Shown in pieces: positions 7,494 through 16,075 of a stretch of 48,992 nt of DNA (positions are counted from its first letter, which is position 1; the number at the start of each line of letters is the position of its first letter). This stretch comes from Acetatifactor sp. (GTDB taxonomy: Bacteria > Bacillota > Clostridia > Lachnospirales > Lachnospiraceae). The DNA lies in NCBI GenBank assembly GCA_022511425.1, contig JAFLRO010000009.1, forward strand, positions 1-48,992. The letters are read 5' to 3'. The position numbers and the translations under genes were made by a program. Below the pieces are notes generated by a model, which was given only the letters and a program-made list of their open reading frames with translations, searched no databases and was not told the DNA's origin.

Positions 7494-8944
7494 CACAGGG
7501 CGGCCCCTTCCACAAAGGCAATATAGCCGCGGTATGTCTCGTAGACATCCGCCTTGTTGGTTGCTTCCCAGGGTGCATGCATATTCAGCACTGCTACACC
7601 ACAGTCAATCACGTTCATTCCGTACTGTGCAAGAATATAGGCAATGGTTCCGCCTCCGCCCACATCTACTTTGCCCAGCTCAGCGGTCTGGTAAATGACC
7701 TTACGCTCATCCAAAATTTTTCTAAGATGCGCCTGATATTCCGCATTGGCATCGTTTGACCCGCTTTTCCCTCTTGAGCCGGTGTACTTGCTGAACACCA
7801 TTCCTCTGCCCAGAAATGCTGCGTTCTTCTTCTCGAAGCAGGAGGCATAGGAAGGGTCAAATCCTGCATTTACGTCGGATGAAAGCATACAGCTGTGAGC
7901 CAGGCACCTGCGCAGCTTCAATTCGCTGTAATCACCGGCCAGATTCATCAATTCTGCTACCGCATTTTCAAAAAAGCGGGAGTGCATTCCGGTCGCGCCC
8001 ACAGATCCGATTTCCTCTTTATCCACCAAAATACAGCAGGCAGTCCGCTCCGTTGCCTTTATATCCAGCATTGCCCGCATGGAGGTGAAGGCACAGACCC
8101 TGTCATCCTGTCCGTAAGCCAGAATCATGCTGCGGTCAAATCCAGCCTCCCTGGCCTTTCCCGCAGGTACGATCTCAAGCTCCGCTGAGATAAAATCCTC
8201 TTCCTCGATGCCGTAGCTCTCTTTCAAAATACCAAGAACGCCTGCTTTCATCAATCTTCTTGCCCTGTCAACGTCCGTTGGCTTGTCGGGATCATTCCCT
8301 GCTGAGGCTGCCTTATCTTCCTTTTTGATGATCAGGGGCTTATTTCCCACGATCAGATCCAGTGCCTCGCCCTCGATGACCTTTGAGGCCTTCTTTTCCA
8401 ACTGCTCACCGGCCAGGTGCACCAACAGATCCGACACGAAAAACACCGGATCATCCTCGTTGTCTCCCACATTAAGTTCAACTGTGGTGCCGTCCTTCTT
8501 CACCACAACGCCATGGATAGCCAGTGGAAGTGCCACCCACTGGTACTTCTTTACACCGCCGTAATAATGGGTATCCAGATAAGTAAAGCTTCCGTCCGCG
8601 TCCGCATAGAGAGGCTTCTGCTTTACGTCAAGCCTGGGGCTGTCAATGTGTGCTCCTAAAATATTCATGCCCTCTTCCAGAGGCTTTGCGCCGATCTGGA
8701 ACATGGCGATGGACTTGTTCATCCAGACACTGTATACCTTATCGCCCTTCTTTAATTTTTTTCCGGTTTTGATAAGACTTTCCAGCTCCTGATAGCCTGC
8801 GGTTTCGATAATATTCACAATTGTGTCGATACACTCACGCTCCGTCTTACCGTTGTCCAGGAACTCTCTGTATTCCTGATTCAGCTTTTCCAGTTCCTTA
8901 AGCTGCTTCTGACTGTAATTTTCCCAAAGATTACTCTTTCCCAT
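7493..8944 (-). CDS. M18 family metal-dependent aminopeptidase
   Basis: 483-residue cytoplasmic M18 aminopeptidase (aspartyl/aminopeptidase I family), a two-zinc enzyme removing N-terminal residues from peptides. Metal and active-site motifs: [10 protein letters not shown] (97-106), [12 protein letters not shown], the [12 protein letters not shown] block with the catalytic/metal glutamates, [33 protein letters not shown], and the C-terminal [13 protein letters not shown] and NMHAPWE motifs. It sits between pheT (48 bases) and queA (1-base overlap). Start is the only reasonable ATG; AGGAG lies rather far (about 11-13 bases) upstream. Confidence 0.93.
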   Translation of the reverse strand: MGKSNLWENYSQKQLKELEKLNQEYREFLDNGKTERECIDTIVNIIETAGYQELESLIKTGKKLKKGDKVYSVWMNKSIAMFQIGAKPLEEGMNILGAHIDSPRLDVKQKPLYADADGSFTYLDTHYYGGVKKYQWVALPLAIHGVVVKKDGTTVELNVGDNEDDPVFFVSDLLVHLAGEQLEKKASKVIEGEALDLIVGNKPLIIKKEDKAASAGNDPDKPTDVDRARRLMKAGVLGILKESYGIEEEDFISAELEIVPAGKAREAGFDRSMILAYGQDDRVCAFTSMRAMLDIKATERTACCILVDKEEIGSVGATGMHSRFFENAVAELMNLAGDYSELKLRRCLAHSCMLSSDVNAGFDPSYASCFEKKNAAFLGRGMVFSKYTGSRGKSGSNDANAEYQAHLRKILDERKVIYQTAELGKVDVGGGGTIAYILAQYGMNVIDCGVAVLNMHAPWEATNKADVYETYRGYIAFVEGAAL

Positions 8945-8992
8945 ATTGCTTTGTCATCTCCTATCTGTCCGCATCCGCGAACCTTATTTTGA

Positions 8993-11437
8993 CTATTTCA
9001 TTCTCATTTCACCCTTTAAGTCTTTTTCCAGCTGCTTGATCACACTGTTAGCACAGTTTTCAATCTCTTCTGACTTAAGAGTCTTTGTATTTGAGCCAAT
9101 TGTCAACCTGACTGTGACAGACTTCATGCCCGAAGGTATCTGTGCCCCCTTGTATTCGTCAACAAAGTGGACATCCTGAAGGAAACTTTCGTTGTTCTTC
9201 TTTTTGAGAACTGTGGAGCGAATCTCCTCCCACTTGGTATTGGCATCAAAAAGCATGGATATATCATAATCAATCATGGGATATTCTGCCAGGTGGGTGA
9301 ACTCATTGGTGCGGGAGCGCAAGGGTTTAAGCGAGTCCGCATCCAGTTCAAAAAACACAACCGCCAAATTTTTGATTCCCACAGCCATGGATGCTTTTCT
9401 GGAAAGAAGCGCCAGACTTCCCACCTCGGTCTCTCCAACAAAAACATTCAGCCATACGGTATCGTCCGCCCAGACAGGCTTTTCCTTTCTCCCGAAAGTA
9501 AAACTCTCCATATGGGTCATACGCGGCATATTTTCCACCACACCTTTAGCCCGGCGGAACAACCCCAGCACATTTTCGGAATTTCCCGCAAAAGCGCCGG
9601 CAATGTTTCGGCGCTGCAAGGGCAGCAACTCCCTCTCATCATATTTAGAACAATAGCTCTCATCCTTAAAAACCTGTGCTTCCTCGAATATGTCAAACTC
9701 GTTGAAATACCTCTCATTGTCAACTACTGCGTGACAAAGATTGGGCAGGAGGGAGGAACGAATATAGCTCTCATTGGGCGCGGGAGGAGTTGACAGTTTT
9801 AAAACACCTTCCGTATTCTGTAAAATAGCATTGACAAACTCATCCTGCATCCAGGGATAGGTGAATACCTCTTGCAGTCCGCAGCGAAAAGCCAGATATT
9901 CCTTAATCCTGCGTACCAGATCCGTCTCCAGCTGATTGATGGCTCCTTCAAAGCTGGTAACGATGGATGTGGGTTCGAAATTTTCATAACCGTACATCCG
10001 GGCCACTTCTTCCATAATATCTGCTTTGATGGAAACATCACCGGTGGAACGCCAGGAAGGAACCACAATATGCATAGATTCTTCCGTAAAACTTATATCA
10101 AATCCCAGCAGTCCAAGTTTTCCGGCTATCTGTTCGTTGGAAATCTGCTTGCCCAGCCTTCTGTTCAGCCAGTCAAGTTCCACATCCAGCTCTTTTCTTT
10201 CCAGTTTCTTCGGGTAGTTATCTGCATATGCAGTCACTTCCAGGGAGGGATAAATATCACGGAACAGGCTCATAGCCATGGACAGTGCAATATCACACCG
10301 CTCGGGGTCAATTGCTTTCTCATAGCGGGCAGAAGCCTCCGTCCGGTTATCATAGCGCAGCGCAGTGCGGCGCACACCTGCGGCTTCAAAATTCGCCACC
10401 TCTAAGATTACCCTTTCGGTATTAGGAAGCACCGAGTCCTTAGCACCACCCATAACGCCGGCAAGAGCCACCGCTCCTTCACTGTCCGCAATGACGAGAT
10501 CATCTGTTGAAAGCTCCAGTGTCTTGTCGTTAAGAAGCAAGAGTTCTTCCCCCGTGGCGGCGTGGCGCACTGAGATATAATCGGTGATGTTGTCTGAATC
10601 GAATACATGCGTGGGCTGTCCCACTGCAAGCATCACATAGTTGGTGATATCAACCAACGCGTTGATCGGTCTCATCCCCACGCGCCAGATTCGGCTCTGC
10701 ATAAGAAAAGGAGCGGGCTTTACCTGAATGCCTTCCATCTTTACGCCAATGTAACGGGAGCAGCGGTCAGCGTCCTCAATGGATACAGGAAAAGCAGTGA
10801 CATCGCCCGGTTCAAAGGGTTCAAACTTAGTAAGGGGCAGATCATACAGTGCGGAAATCTCCCGTGCAATACCATAATGCCCCCACAGATCAGGGCGGTT
10901 TGTCATTGATTTGTTGTCAATCTCAAGAATAATATCATCCAATTCCAGCGCCTCTGCCAGGGGAGTTCCTGCAGGTGCATCAAAGGCAGTCAAATCCATG
11001 ATCTGAGCTTCCTCATGGGCAGGAAACAGATCAGCAAGCCCCACTTCCACAGAAGCACAGATCATACCGAAGCTTGCGACTCCGCGAAGCTTAGTATTTT
11101 TAATCTCCACCGGTTCTCCCTCACCATGCCAGCGCACATACGATCCGGGGCAGGCCACCACTACTTTCATTCCGGCAGCCAAATTAGATCCGCCGCATAC
11201 AATGTCATGGATCTCACCGTCAGCGATATCCACCTTGCACACACGGAGCCTGTCTGCGTTGGGATGGGGCAGGACCTCTTTGATCTCACCCACCACAATG
11301 CCGTCAAACTGACGGGCCAGCTCGGTGACACTCTCGACCTCCACAGTAGACATGGTAAGGTCAAACGCCAGTTTCTTTAAATCCATATCAGCGGGAATCT
11401 TTACATAATCTTTTAACCAATTAAGGGATACTTTCAT
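8993..11437 (-). CDS. pheT: phenylalanine-tRNA ligase beta subunit
   Basis: 814-residue PheT, full bacterial length, forming the alpha2beta2 enzyme with PheS. Domains in order: N-terminal region starting MKVSLNWLKDYVKIPADMDL, EMAP-like tRNA-binding domain (about 40-150), B3/B4 editing domain, B5 domain, catalytic-like core, and the C-terminal FDX-ACB anticodon-binding domain (about 720-814; AEYPMIDYDISMLF to the end). Start supported by GAGGAGGAG close upstream. It lies 18 bases after pheS and is governed by the same T-box leader. Confidence 0.97.
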   Translation of the reverse strand: MKVSLNWLKDYVKIPADMDLKKLAFDLTMSTVEVESVTELARQFDGIVVGEIKEVLPHPNADRLRVCKVDIADGEIHDIVCGGSNLAAGMKVVVACPGSYVRWHGEGEPVEIKNTKLRGVASFGMICASVEVGLADLFPAHEEAQIMDLTAFDAPAGTPLAEALELDDIILEIDNKSMTNRPDLWGHYGIAREISALYDLPLTKFEPFEPGDVTAFPVSIEDADRCSRYIGVKMEGIQVKPAPFLMQSRIWRVGMRPINALVDITNYVMLAVGQPTHVFDSDNITDYISVRHAATGEELLLLNDKTLELSTDDLVIADSEGAVALAGVMGGAKDSVLPNTERVILEVANFEAAGVRRTALRYDNRTEASARYEKAIDPERCDIALSMAMSLFRDIYPSLEVTAYADNYPKKLERKELDVELDWLNRRLGKQISNEQIAGKLGLLGFDISFTEESMHIVVPSWRSTGDVSIKADIMEEVARMYGYENFEPTSIVTSFEGAINQLETDLVRRIKEYLAFRCGLQEVFTYPWMQDEFVNAILQNTEGVLKLSTPPAPNESYIRSSLLPNLCHAVVDNERYFNEFDIFEEAQVFKDESYCSKYDERELLPLQRRNIAGAFAGNSENVLGLFRRAKGVVENMPRMTHMESFTFGRKEKPVWADDTVWLNVFVGETEVGSLALLSRKASMAVGIKNLAVVFFELDADSLKPLRSRTNEFTHLAEYPMIDYDISMLFDANTKWEEIRSTVLKKKNNESFLQDVHFVDEYKGAQIPSGMKSVTVRLTIGSNTKTLKSEEIENCANSVIKQLEKDLKGEMRMK

Positions 11438-11455
11438 TTCGCTCTCCTCCTCAAA

Positions 11456-12493
11456 CTAATGGAATTGCTTTAAGAAGCGCAGATCCGCACTGTGAAAGAG
11501 CCGCACATCGTCCACGCCATAGCGCATCATGACCAATCGGTCAAGCCCGATATTCACATAGAATCCGGTGAACTCATCGGGATCAAGCCCCGCTGCGCGG
11601 AGCACGTTGGGATGAGGAGTGCCGCCGGGCATAATTTCAATCCAGCCCACATGCTTGCAGACGCTGCATCCCTTGCCGCCGCACACAAGGCATCCCATGT
11701 CAATTTCAAAACCCGGCTCCACAAACGGAAAGAATCCGGCTCTCATGCGCACAGGTACGTCACGGCCAAACACTTTGGACAGAATGCTTTTTATCATGAC
11801 CTTTCCGGCCGTAAATGTGAAGTCATGGTCCACAATCAAAGCCTCATATTGGAAAAAGGCGCGTTCATGTCTGGCATCGGTAGTCTCGTTGCGATACACT
11901 CTGCCCGGATAGACAAATCGATAGGGAGGCTTGTGGGTTTGCATATAGCGCACACTTCCTCCGGTCAAATGAGGACGCAGACAAAGCTTTTGAGAAGCAT
12001 CCCCCGTATCATGCCCCTCCAACCAATAGGTATCCATGCTCTCACGGGCAGGATGGTTGGGCGGGAAATTCAACTTATCGAAGGCATAGAGTTCACTGGT
12101 GATATCATCCTCCTGATAGATTTCAAATCCCATGGATCGAAAGGCGTCATCCAAGTCATAACGCATTTGCGTGATTGGATGCAGGCCGCCCATAAGAGGC
12201 TGGATTCCGGGAAGCGTATAGTCAAAGTCTGCGGGAACCTCAGCTGCTTTCAGCTTCAATTCCTCCCGACGGGAATCGATTAAGTTATTGATTTTTGTCT
12301 TTGCCTCATTGACAATACGACCCATCTCAGGACGAAGTTCTGCAGCCAGCTTGGGAATCTCCTTGAGAAGCTCTGTCAATTGTCCCTGTTTGCCCAGGAT
12401 TGAGCCCTTGATCTCCTGAAGTTCCGTTTCATTTTTTGTTTTTAGTATTGCAGCTTCCCCATCTGCCAACAGTTTTTCAAGTTTTTCTTTCAT
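11456..12493 (-). CDS. pheS: phenylalanine-tRNA ligase alpha subunit
   Basis: 345-residue class II synthetase subunit that activates phenylalanine and charges tRNA-Phe. It has the N-terminal coiled-coil arm (about 1-90), motif 1 around GGLHPITQMRYDLDDAFRSM, motif 2 around RPHLTGGSVRYMQ / YPGRVYRNETTDARHERAFF, and motif 3 GLDRLVMMRYGVDDVRLF at the end. The C-x2-C...C-x2-C cluster CLVCGGKGCSVC near residue 290 is typical of Gram-positive PheS. Start supported by AGAGGT. The leader carries a T-box, so expression should rise when tRNA-Phe is uncharged. Confidence 0.97.
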   Translation of the reverse strand: MKEKLEKLLADGEAAILKTKNETELQEIKGSILGKQGQLTELLKEIPKLAAELRPEMGRIVNEAKTKINNLIDSRREELKLKAAEVPADFDYTLPGIQPLMGGLHPITQMRYDLDDAFRSMGFEIYQEDDITSELYAFDKLNFPPNHPARESMDTYWLEGHDTGDASQKLCLRPHLTGGSVRYMQTHKPPYRFVYPGRVYRNETTDARHERAFFQYEALIVDHDFTFTAGKVMIKSILSKVFGRDVPVRMRAGFFPFVEPGFEIDMGCLVCGGKGCSVCKHVGWIEIMPGGTPHPNVLRAAGLDPDEFTGFYVNIGLDRLVMMRYGVDDVRLFHSADLRFLKQFH

Positions 12494-12571
12494 GTTCTAC
12501 CTCTTTCTTTTTAATCTCTGCTCATTCTCAGCCCCGAAACACTCCGTGTTTCAGGAGCGCTTTGTCCGCGC

Positions 12572-12600
12572 AAAAAAACGCCCCTCACTACGAGGGACGA
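12572..12600 (-). terminator. intrinsic terminator of the pheS T-box leader
   Basis: On the minus strand, a hairpin with arms CGTCCCTC and GAGGGGCG around a short loop, followed by seven T. It directly follows the T-box sequence, so it is the regulated terminator that the antiterminator form displaces when uncharged tRNA binds. Confidence 0.85.
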
Positions 12601-12842
12601 ATCTACTCCGCGGTACCACCCTGTTTCCTGTCTGCGCACAAACCGCTGGCAGGCTCTCTTATACGCATAACGTGCGCTCACGTCCTCCGCTACTGTCCGC
12701 GTAAATCCGTTTTCACAGAGACGGCTCCGGTGGGAATTTCAAGAATTCATCTGAACCTGAGGGGCTTTCAGCCGGTGGCCTCCTCTCTCTGCCGGAAAAT
12801 GAACCTCTACTGTGCACCATCAATGCCTTTGTTTCTTACTAA
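12601..12842 (-). promoter_or_regulatory. T-box riboswitch (tRNA-Phe) of pheST
   Basis: The minus strand at 12608-12623 reads CAGGGTGGTACCGCGG, the conserved T-box sequence that pairs with the tRNA acceptor end. Upstream is a long structured region starting near 12842 that forms Stem I, with an AGAGAGGAGG segment and a GCTGAAAGC apical element. Downstream is an intrinsic terminator. The gene context implies specificity for tRNA-Phe with a UUC specifier. Two UUC triplets lie in the expected area (near 12734-12746 on the plus numbering); I cannot decide between them without folding. Confidence 0.9.
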
Positions 12843-12848
12843 TTCTTA

Positions 12849-12877
12849 ATATTAATAACTTGATTGCAAAATGTCAA
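12849..12877 (-). promoter_or_regulatory. promoter of the T-box-pheST operon
   Basis: Minus strand: -35 TTGACA (12872-12877), 17-base spacer, -10 TAATAT (12849-12854). Predicted start near 12842, where the T-box leader begins. It lies in the short gap after the YihY/BrkB gene. Confidence 0.75.
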
Positions 12878-12882
12878 GAAAA

Positions 12883-13695
12883 TTATTTGTTCTCCAGACT
12901 AAAATACCGATTCAGGTAAGCGCCGATCATGATGATATACATACAGAAATACATCCAAAGAAGCACAATGATAATGATGGAAAGGCTTCCGTAGATGCCG
13001 TAGGAGTTGCCGTAGGTCAGATAAAGGGAAAATCCCCAGGAAAACACGCTCCACACCACGGCAGAAAACATTGCCCCAGGAACCTGCTTCTTGAACTTCA
13101 GCTTCAAATCCGGAACATATGCGTAAATGGCTGCAAACAAAACAGTTAGGATCGCCCACACTAAGATGAACCGGAAATTCATAATAAAGGACACCACCGA
13201 TTCCAATCTGGGCATCCGATGCAGCGCAAGGGTCACAAGCTGGTTCCCGAACACCATGAGAAACAGCGAAAGAATCACAACCACCAGCATTACCACTGTA
13301 TAAAAGGAGGCAATGACGCGTATCACGAAATAATTCCGGGTATCCTCAACCCCGTTGATGGCATTTAACCCCTGCATCAGGGCCATGACACCCTTTGCTG
13401 CAGACCAGATAGTTGCTATGGCGGCAATAGACAGAATCCCCGCAGAACGGTTGTATACGTCACTGATCAGGCTCACGACAAGTGAATCCACCATGTCAGG
13501 TGTCAAATCCGTAACAGCTGTTACCAAATCTTCCTCCGTCAGCGGCGTATATGGAATGATGGTACAGATCAGCATCAGCATAGGCACCACCGACAAAAAG
13601 AAAAAGAAAGCAATACTGGCCGCATATGCATTAATGTTCTGTTTCCGCATCTGTGTAGAAAACTCCGTTATGTTCCGGTAAAGCTTTTGTATCAC
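12883..13695 (-). CDS. YihY/virulence factor BrkB family membrane protein
   Basis: About 270-residue integral membrane protein of the YihY/BrkB family. Family landmarks are the N-terminal NAYAASIAFFFFLSVVPMLML segment, the WSAAKGVMALMQGLNAINGVEDTRNYF segment, and the closing WMYFCMYIIMIGAYLNRYF. Roughly six membrane spans are visible. The family was wrongly called ribonuclease BN in the past; its transport or envelope role is unresolved. I favour the GTG at 13695, preceded by TAGGAG with 7-base spacing, over the ATG at 13713, which overlaps the SpoIID stop and has no ribosome binding site. Probably co-transcribed with the SpoIID-like gene. Confidence 0.88.
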   Translation of the reverse strand: MIQKLYRNITEFSTQMRKQNINAYAASIAFFFFLSVVPMLMLICTIIPYTPLTEEDLVTAVTDLTPDMVDSLVVSLISDVYNRSAGILSIAAIATIWSAAKGVMALMQGLNAINGVEDTRNYFVIRVIASFYTVVMLVVVILSLFLMVFGNQLVTLALHRMPRLESVVSFIMNFRFILVWAILTVLFAAIYAYVPDLKLKFKKQVPGAMFSAVVWSVFSWGFSLYLTYGNSYGIYGSLSIIIIVLLWMYFCMYIIMIGAYLNRYFSLENK

Positions 13696-13705
13696 TGCAA
13701 TTCTC

Positions 13706-15682
13706 CTACTCATAGATATTTACAATACGACAGTTCTCAAAAAAGAACTGTAAGATCTCCCCGGTCTGGAAGCCGTTTCGCGCCATCTGGCGTGCTCCGT
13801 TCTGGCTCATGCCCACTCCATGGCCAAAACCGCCTCCAGCCAATGAATATGCTACCACATCCCCATTCTTTTTGCCAGTGGCAATCACAAAAAAACCGCT
13901 GGGCAGCATGGAGGCACTGGCCACTTTACTGCCATCCTGCCGGATCACCTTGCTTGTTCCGTTGCATAAAACATAACGTATGTTATGCTCTGAAATCACT
14001 TTGTAAGTACCGTTTTCCGCTTCAATGATCAGCTCTTCCGCTACACCTCCCTGACCCCGCTTTGCCACATAAATCTCTTTGACATCACCGATGTTGCTGA
14101 CCTCTTGGCTTACATACTCTCCGTCAGCCAATGTAAGCACCAAGCTGTTATTTGCGGCATATCTGTCCTGCAGAACCTTGGTCATGTGGTCAATATCCAG
14201 CGACTCCACACTGTAAGTCCAGCGATACCATCCCTCCTCCGCCTCAAAGTCATCCTTGTTTACGGAGGTGATAAATTCTGCGAAGGCTGCCTCTTCTTGA
14301 AGTCTGGTGCCGATATCATCCTGAGGCAGTTCCATACCTCCGGCCATGGCTGCCACATATTCCGTCATGGCAGTACGGCTTAAGCTTTTCGCCTTCAGAT
14401 ATGGAAGATCCGGCGGATTTGCAGTTTTCCACACGGTAACATCGCTGCCTACACCGCAGGAGGTTGAGTAGTAATATGTGGACGCCAACATGCCATCCGC
14501 CGTGTACAGAAGCTGCCCATAGGTGTCCTTCACCGCTGTGGTAGTGCTTTCCTGCTCCAGAATATTGTTGTAGACCTGATAGGAGGCACTGTCATCCACA
14601 TGAGCGCCGTACTGAGGATATCCCGCATGCTCCATATGTCCGTAAGCGTAAGACCTGGCACAGATAGCCTGTGCCTTTAAAGCCTCAGTGGGATAACCGG
14701 AGGGCATCTCGCTGGGCACCACACTATACAAGTATTCTTCAAGGGGCACCTCGTTGATTACCACAATCCCTTGTTCTGTCAGGAGGAGCTCTATATGCCC
14801 CCGATAAGATGGGGTTCCCTGGCTGCGGCCTACGTTTTTTAACGTCACCTTCCCTGTCAACACATCCGGTATGATTTGAACTCTGTCTCCCTGAAAGTAA
14901 TTGCTGGAAGTGTCAATGACAATCTCTTCCCCTGCATTGTGAGTCTCAACCTGCCGATTTTCATAATCTCCGTAGGTTACCGTATATCCTGTGCTAGAGG
15001 TAAGAACAAGCTGTTGATGGAAGCTGCCTTTGTAATCAGCGGCCTTGATCAGAACCCTTATGTTCTCCATGGTTTCTTCCCTTACCAGAAGAATACCGCA
15101 AATCTCTCCGTTCTCCAGACACAGATCCGCATTGCTGTAACCGAAGAGCAGATCCCTTGCTCTGCTCATTTGCAGACTTCCGTAGAGCTTGTATCCCCGG
15201 TAATCTTCCGCAAGGGGAAGTCTTCCGTAGCCTTCTATTTCCACACCGCTTGTATCCGCGCTCAAAATCCTGCCACTGATCTTCTCCGTCTTAATAATTA
15301 CATGTGTTATTTCTCCGTCTGTCAGTTCTACATCCGCTAGCTGCTCCCGCACGGAACCTTCCGGCTGATATGTATCCTGTATTCCGCTCACGGAATCTGT
15401 CACGATGCCATATGGATACTGCTCCCGTTGTCCTTCATGGAAAAGAAGGAGGCCTTCCTCCCCCTCTTCCAGGATCCACACGTTTTTAAACGTCTGCACT
15501 ACCGGTATGTGGGGCTCATCTGACGTAACAGGCGGTTCTTGTTCATCCGACGGTTCCCTATGTACCCAGGCAGACAGCAGCTTTCCCAGGAAGAGTGCAA
15601 TAATCAGCACCAACCCCAGCAAGCAGATAAACGCCTTCAACTGCATCCTCTGAGATTTATTCAAGCCCCATCTGTCTTTCAA
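13706..15682 (-). CDS. SpoIID/LytB domain protein, membrane anchored
   Basis: 658-residue protein with a cytoplasmic N-terminus, one membrane span (about 18-36), a long extracellular beta-rich region (about 50-300) and a C-terminal SpoIID/LytB domain (about 305-640). SpoIID is a lytic transglycosylase acting on peptidoglycan during engulfment; the conserved block VVPSEMPSGYPTEALKAQ with its catalytic-type Glu (about 325) is present, and the domain ends with GHGVGMSQNGARQMA. The start is TTG at 15682, preceded by AGGAGGT and a 6-base spacer. The longer ATG frame (15736) would begin at the edge of the terminator at 15737-15762. It is much longer than classical SpoIID, so it may be a LytB-like wall enzyme rather than the sporulation protein itself. 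Confidence 0.85.
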   Translation of the reverse strand: MKDRWGLNKSQRMQLKAFICLLGLVLIIALFLGKLLSAWVHREPSDEQEPPVTSDEPHIPVVQTFKNVWILEEGEEGLLLFHEGQREQYPYGIVTDSVSGIQDTYQPEGSVREQLADVELTDGEITHVIIKTEKISGRILSADTSGVEIEGYGRLPLAEDYRGYKLYGSLQMSRARDLLFGYSNADLCLENGEICGILLVREETMENIRVLIKAADYKGSFHQQLVLTSSTGYTVTYGDYENRQVETHNAGEEIVIDTSSNYFQGDRVQIIPDVLTGKVTLKNVGRSQGTPSYRGHIELLLTEQGIVVINEVPLEEYLYSVVPSEMPSGYPTEALKAQAICARSYAYGHMEHAGYPQYGAHVDDSASYQVYNNILEQESTTTAVKDTYGQLLYTADGMLASTYYYSTSCGVGSDVTVWKTANPPDLPYLKAKSLSRTAMTEYVAAMAGGMELPQDDIGTRLQEEAAFAEFITSVNKDDFEAEEGWYRWTYSVESLDIDHMTKVLQDRYAANNSLVLTLADGEYVSQEVSNIGDVKEIYVAKRGQGGVAEELIIEAENGTYKVISEHNIRYVLCNGTSKVIRQDGSKVASASMLPSGFFVIATGKKNGDVVAYSLAGGGFGHGVGMSQNGARQMARNGFQTGEILQFFFENCRIVNIYE

Positions 15683-15736
15683 TATGATACCTCCTGTCCG
15701 CACCATATATTTCCACAAAGGTAACAATTCAGCCAT

Positions 15737-15762
15737 AAAAGAGCAGCCCCTCAGGACTGCTC
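15737..15762 (-). terminator. intrinsic terminator after 6S RNA
   Basis: Minus-strand hairpin with arms GAGCAGTCC and GGGCTGCTC and loop TGAG (or similar), followed by TTTT. It closes the 6S RNA transcript and lies 55 bases before the SpoIID-like TTG start. Read-through could supply that gene. Confidence 0.8.
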
Positions 15763-15778
15763 TCTTCTTCTGTCTTTA

Positions 15779-15982
15779 TCCCCGAAATGCCGCCTCCTGT
15801 TTTTTGACTCCTAGCAATGCTAGGTGGGTCACCGCAACCAACCTTTTGCCTTCCCTTCCAATCCTCCGCGACCTAAAATAATCGCGAGAGTGAGGGCTTG
15901 ACAGCCACTTGGCAATATAGGAATCCCGTTTAAAGTAAATGTAGGTTCAAAAATGAACAGGAGTTATCAAACATTTCAGGTT
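15779..15982 (-). ncRNA. ssrS: 6S RNA
   Basis: About 200-nt RNA recognised by structure and end motifs. The 5' end CCTGAAATG (15980-15972) pairs with the 3' segment CATTTCGGG (15789-15781), forming a 9-bp closing stem with one G-T wobble. Inside it CTCCTGTT pairs perfectly with AACAGGAG. The 3' part reads GGCGGCATTTCGGGGAT, close to the conserved 3' end of E. coli 6S (GGCGGCATCTCGGAGAT), and the 5' TGAAATGTT resembles TGAGATGTT there. The interior folds as a rod with a CCTAGC/GCTAGG hairpin and an apical CTCGCGA/TCGCG hairpin. It has its own promoter and terminator. 6S RNA mimics an open promoter and sequesters sigma-A RNA polymerase in stationary phase. Confidence 0.88.
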
Positions 15983-15988
15983 ACTTTT

Positions 15989-16017
15989 ATTATAGCCAAT
16001 GTCAGGCAATAATACAA
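15989..16017 (-). promoter_or_regulatory. promoter of 6S RNA
   Basis: Minus strand: -35 TTGTAT (16012-16017), 17-base spacer, consensus -10 TATAAT (15989-15994). The -10 box is 7-8 bases from the predicted 6S 5' end. Confidence 0.75.
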
Positions 16018-16075
16018 CAGTAAAATTTAGGATTTGGACTATTTTATCAATTATCTCTCGTACCAGAGCAGATTC

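Noticed and set aside
11492..12283. 263-residue plus-strand open frame
   Set aside because: Antisense shadow of pheS.
15737..16017. Structured region first considered as a riboswitch controlling the SpoIID-like gene
   Set aside because: The closing stem, the 3' GGCGGCAT-type end, the own TATAAT promoter and the total length fit 6S RNA better than any riboswitch class I know.
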